From Escallonia rubra (lineage: Eukaryota; Streptophyta; Magnoliopsida; Escalloniales; Escalloniaceae), in the NCBI GenBank assembly GCA_033065855.1, contig JAVXUO010002452.1, positions 62,001-126,000 on the forward strand: a stretch of 64,000 bases of DNA, in the 5' to 3' direction. The notes under the pieces are model-generated. The model ran no database searches. It was not told the DNA's origin and saw nothing but the letters and a program-made list of their open reading frames with translations. The position numbers and the translations under genes were made by a program. This document shows positions 59,444 through 64,000 of the stretch, one piece after another (positions within the stretch are counted from its first letter, which is position 1; every line of letters begins with the position of its first letter).

Positions 59444-60167
59444 CCTTCTTAACTTAGATGCAAATTGGAGATGGTTTTCGAAATCTGGTAGATTTCATCT
59501 GCTTTGTCAAAGATAATTACAAAATTAAGGACACATAATATCCCAAAATTGAAAAAACATCTTGAAACATTGAGGGATGAACTAGCAGGTTCTGAATAAA
59601 CTGGCCGATTAGTTGATTTTTTCTCAATTTGATTTAAATAAAATATTTGACTCTATTAGAGATCTTAGACTCAAAGAGTTATCTTTATCATTTTGATCGG
59701 CTCCAAACATTTATAAAAGGAGCCTTTGCGCTACAGTTTAGGGGAGGCTATTCTCTCTATAAATTTTGGACCAAATGTCTTTAGAATTGATGCAACATTT
59801 CTAAGCTGAAATTCAACATTTCAAATAAAATTCTTTATATTTATGATTTAATTGCATCGTGGATTCATAGCTAGGTGCTTTTAAGTTTTCTAAGCAAGAA
59901 TCATCTAGAGAGGTAACTTTATAGTACTTTCTAAATTAGGATAGAAAGAAAAGTCTACAATATCTCCCATCCGGCCGACAAAATTTCAGTCAATAGATAA
60001 AACTTATAAAAAGAGTTGTTCAAATTCATTTCGTTCCATTTGTGTCAAAGAACAAATGTAAGGTCACCTCCTATAGCGAAAAGTCAGAACTATGTGGTTT
60101 TGATTTCGGTTTGTTTCACTGGATATATAGGGCATTTAACCTTGCTTGGGGTGGAATGTTTGCCATG

Positions 60168-60202
<35 letters not shown>

Positions 60203-61749
60203 AAAGGCCAAAAAAATTATTATAATAAAGTAGAGACGGTTAGGGTATAACGGGTGTCTAATACCTTCCAGTTGTATATCTTAGTCCCCGAACTTACCAT
60301 CTTCGTTTTCGATATATTAGGAATCTAGTAACGCATTTAGAGTCATTGAGGGTTTTTTTTATAATTATTTTTACTTTTCTTTCTCTTAGAATGATAAAAT
60401 AAGATGTTGGCTCGAGTCAAGAACTTTTCGTGGGTCTGGGTTTGAATTGTAATTCTTGTATTTAATAAAGTAAATTTCACTGCCTTTAAATAACTCGTAG
60501 TCTGCCATTTGGAGCTAATTTTTCAAGATTGAACTAAAAACCCAGCATTACTGCAGCGAAACCACATGGCCTAACAAGATGAGAAAAAAAATAAGGTCCT
60601 TGAAGATTGGAAAGTGCTTAAGCTACACTTTTGTCTTTTCAACAAGATTTTTTGTCATTACTGATACATTACTGCCACTGTATAGTCACCATATCTAGTC
60701 TAGTATATAAAATGGAGCCCAAAGTTCTAACACCAACGTTTTAGATTTCTTGTGAAGAACCTCACTACCCTCAGACTTGCGTTCTTGAATTCATGCACTA
60801 TTTAGTTGACCACAAAAATTTCAATACAAGTTCATGCACCTTCTTCCCAGGAACAAGTCAACAAGGGCAACCAAAATATGACCACCTCATTCTTGCCGTC
60901 AATGCCGCCAACCATGAATTCGAAGATGGGTTTTTGTTTGGCCAGAGAGAGAGAAAGAGCGGTGTTATTTTTAGCTAAAAGACGAATGTTTGGATACTAA
61001 AGAGATAAGTTTTGGACATGACCAAAATAAAAAATAGAAAAAACATGTTTGGCTGCATTCAATCGAATAGCTATACGATAAAAAACTGAACTTCAATTAA
61101 GTCTACAATCTTGCTCCTCGATTCAAATTCTCGGAGTCTTTGATTGGATTAAGAAAGCAGAACTAAAGATCTAAACTTCATTGTTTGGAAAAACATTAAA
61201 TTTTCGAAATTAAATTAAATTAAATTAATTTGGTCAAAAACAAACAGGTAGTAGTACAGTGGCGGCAACAACGGGTCAATTGTGGCTTGACAAGGGCCCT
61301 GCGGCAACTGTGGTGTCCAGATAGAGGTCAGGCAGCAGCATCGATAGTCGGGGGGTAGTCCAGCAGCAGCAAGCTGATGGCAGCCCGTGGGCCAAGTATT
61401 GCTCTTTCTTGGATTTATAGATTCTAGCCAGAGACATAATAATTGGAATGAGCCAACATTGTATAAGATCAATTCCATGGAATTGAGAATTTAAATTCCA
61501 AATAGGTGATGCAAACAGAAAAATTGTAAATTTAGGGTCCAATTCTAATCTCAAATCTAACCCAATTTGGAGGCAATTACGTGATCCAGTCGGATGCTTA
61601 AAGCGCATTCGACATAATAGGTGAAATGATTAAGAGAGTAGTTCAACTACGACTACAGCTACATCTGCATACTTGGTTCTAGATTCAAAATCTTTTGTTG
61701 CTATATATATGTCTAACGACAATCAAACTCCTTAAGGCATATGATGAAC

Positions 61750-62450
61750 TTTTTTCACCGACTTGACCGTAATTCCCTTCTCCAGTAATTCAACCATTTT
61801 TTAGCCTCAGGTTTTAAAGGGGAGAAGATTTCATCATGATGAATCAGTTGCAACAATAGTTATCAGTTGGGTACATAGCGGTCGATATTGGTAGAAACTG
61901 TACAAATGGAATTTTTTTATACCACTGCAGATAAAGCCTATATCGGTTGTAGTATTCGGTGAAACACCCTTGCTTGCGAAGGTTCTAAAATGTTAATTAT
62001 GTAATATCCACGAGAACATTATCAAACTTAGACGGTTCTTCTTGAGATCATTTCAGTAGGTAAGATATATCTTAGTAATGATTGTAAAAATAAGCTTCTC
62101 AAACCATCTAACACTGGTGTCAATCTCTGGAAGAGTATTAGTATCTTAGCGGTACAGATAAATACCATCATAACAACTGTTAATTCAAAACACTCTTTAG
62201 TAGGGTAATTACAATTATGATTGCAAAGGCAGTGAGAAAACATCTACGGCAACCATCTTGTTCTGGCAATGAAAAAGCTTAGCACGAATAGGAACTTGAA
62301 ATAACAAAATCATATTTCAACTCCAGATATAAGATACTCCATTACAACCCTCTCACATGATCAGTGAAAGTTGAGATTGGACTGCTTCAATCTTGGAGTG
62401 GGTTTATCATCGACAAAAGGACATAAAACATAATTAAGATCCTCACCAAC
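61750..62450 (+). repeat. Segmental duplication, copy B
   Basis: This is the diverged partner of 48950-50290; shared blocks run from TAGTTATCA near 61858 to TTGGAGTGGGTTTATCATC near 62393. Confidence 0.5.
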
Positions 62451-62456
62451 CGAAAT

Positions 62457-62642
62457 TCACACCCATCGTCGCCTAATCAAAATCATAGTTGTTGTTGTTG
62501 AGAGCTCTTGGAAATCGAAGGTGAAGAGAATGGTGGAGATTGTGTTAGAATCTTGATATTGTGCTGTTGAAGTGTCGGCGATATCAATGGAGATGAAGAT
62601 GATGGTGAGGATAAGGATGAGTAGTTTCAATGGAGCGGACAA
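62457..62642 (-). CDS. Small reading frame with signal-peptide-like start, doubtful
   Basis: This is a 61-codon frame. The first 22 residues, MSAPLKLLILILTIIFIS and on, form a basic/hydrophobic stretch like a secretory signal peptide, with a plausible cut after ADTSTA. The remainder, Ser/Thr-rich and ending IRRRWV, matches no plant peptide family that I know. It could be a remnant of a secreted peptide gene or chance. Confidence 0.2.
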   Translation of the reverse strand: MSAPLKLLILILTIIFISIDIADTSTAQYQDSNTISTILFTFDFQELSTTTTMILIRRRWV

Positions 62643-63296
62643 ATTAGTGGGGCTTTCTCGTATTGACCACAGATGAAGAAAAAAGAGAAGGAAAATGGCA
62701 AACTTTATGAAAAAAGTACCTCTAAGTTTTTAACAGAAATGCTAGCAGAGGGACTATGTTACAGTTGAAGCATAGCCCAAGGACACGGATAGCAAGATAA
62801 TAGTTCTAAAAAAAAGGGGGCATAGTTCAAGGGACCAAATTGAAATGATCCTCTAGTAACCTACAAAGAATCGTGTCTTTGCTGGGTTCAGATTAATAAG
62901 TTAAGGGCAACTATGACGACTTGCATCGAAAATATCTATTATCAAGTCGCAATAAAATCTTAAACTTAATTTAACTAATTAACCATGCAAATGAGAAGAA
63001 TTTTGACTAAGCAATCTAGTCTTCATAAGTCAAAGATGTTAAGTACCTACCGTACCCTAATCAAAAGTCTCTTCTTTTTTTTATTTCGTTCGATTATATA
63101 GTTTGTTTTATTGTTCAAAATAGCCTGAAATCAAAGATAAACTCTAATTCAATAAAATTGGGATTGAGTAGCCTACATATCCAATAGAAACAATTTGGGG
63201 CAAAACCAATTCTGAAGAGGGTCTAACAGGCAAAGTTATAGGTATCATTTGGTGTGCAGGGTCTAACAGGCAATGGTCGAGGTGCTGAAACATTTA

Positions 63297-64000
63297 GGGC
63301 CTCTACGTTTACCCTATTTCGTTTTTGTATTTAGCAATGATGATAAAAAAATGTCTTTTTCGTGTACTTTTATATTTTTTCAATTCCGTTTTGGATACAA
63401 ATATCCAAACAGTAGCCAATGTTTTCACCTTTTTCCAAAAAATGAACTCAATGTCAGAAAAAAGCAAAAAAGTCAGAAGCTGCTCCCTCCCTTTCTCTCC
63501 TCCCTAGCACCACCGTGCACCACCGCGTTTGTCCAGATCTGTCACTGAACCACCACAAAGAAAGGCACCACAGCCACCATGTCCACCACTCAACACTCAA
63601 ACCTCGTATCCTCCCTAGCACCACCATGCACCACCTGCATTTATTCAGACCCGTCACTGAACCACCACACAGAATCACACCACAGCCACCATGCCCACCA
63701 CTCAACACTCAAACCTTATCTCTTCTGGCCATTTTGTCGCCACACAGCCACCATAAACCACCCTCCAATTACAACCCACGATGGCTGATCTAACCACAGT
63801 AACCATTTCAAACAAAACAAATAGAGAGATAGAGAGAGGTCTGGTAGGTGAAAAGCCTCGACGTCTCTGTGTATTCTTTGTGGAATCCGTGAAAAACCGT
63901 CCATCTTGAAAAGATCTGGTAGTCGAAGAGCCTCGATCTGGTAGGTGAAGCCCGGGCGTTCATCGATTGGAATCCATCTAGCAGTCTCTCATCCTGAAGC
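63297..64000. mobile_element. Second non-autonomous PIF-related element, cut by window end
   Basis: Preceded by TTA (63294-63296), it starts GGGCCTCTACGTTTACCC and matches the reverse complement of the 28675-29763 element throughout, including the CACCAC-rich tandem pair and the CATCGATTGGAATCCATCTA stretch. About 385 bp more would complete it beyond the window. Confidence 0.85.

Larger units (their letters stand above)
59444..63296. other. AT-rich spacer without a clear gene
   Basis: It holds a TA microsatellite at 60169-60199, an AATTA-type run at 61200-61232, and the second arm of the segmental duplication (61750-62450). No gene is recognised beyond a doubtful small reading frame at 62457-62642. 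Confidence 0.5.

Overview
This is plant nuclear DNA, probably from an angiosperm with a large, repeat-rich genome; the species cannot be told from the window. The evidence is a coiled-coil NBS-LRR resistance gene, a nuclear gene for mitochondrial elongation factor G with GT-AG introns, and plant families of transposon (PIF/Harbinger, hAT, a plant-mobile-domain TIR element), LTR elements and an integrated caulimovirid fossil. No RNA gene, CRISPR array or bacterial-type operon was seen.

Layout. 1-8959 is a nest of insertions around a TA microsatellite: the end of a caulimovirid fossil (1-2198), a 4.94 kb TIR element with ~1 kb inverted arms that carries a plant mobile domain and a ULP1-type protease remnant (2219-7158), and an LTR-like unit (7175-8930), each abutting TA repeat. 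9792-33361 is a mitochondrial EF-G (mEF-G) gene on the plus strand. It is dead: exon 1 and fourteen downstream exons survive in order, but the exons for most of the GTPase domain are absent and the rest carry small deletions, a stop and damaged splice sites. Its introns hold an intact-looking PIF/Harbinger element (10921-15731), a rearranged hAT (16366 to about 19440), an intact-looking hAT (22818-27116) and a non-autonomous PIF relative (28675-29763). Intron 1 also has decayed tandem copies of the end of exon 1.

35268-39470 (minus) is the one clearly intact host gene: a single-exon CC-NBS-LRR immune receptor of 1400 residues with a recent in-frame LRR duplication. From 39.5 to 49 kb its 5' flank recurs twice without a gene, suggesting a collapsed resistance-gene cluster. 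That stretch also holds a Helitron-like end, a MITE-like inverted repeat, an 88 bp TA tract and a copia fossil (about 45900-48620).

52088-59443 is a 7.36 kb non-autonomous LTR element with ~2.5 kb LTRs, a perfect 5 bp target duplication, minisatellites in the LTRs and a pyrimidine-rich non-coding interior. The rest (59444-63296) is AT-rich and lacks a clear gene; a second copy of the PIF-related element begins at 63297 and runs off the window.

Working together: the genes do not form a pathway. The coherent story is mobile-element traffic. The PIF transposase in intron 1 is a plausible source of mobility for the two related non-autonomous copies, and both intact-looking transposases sit inside a gene no longer under selection.
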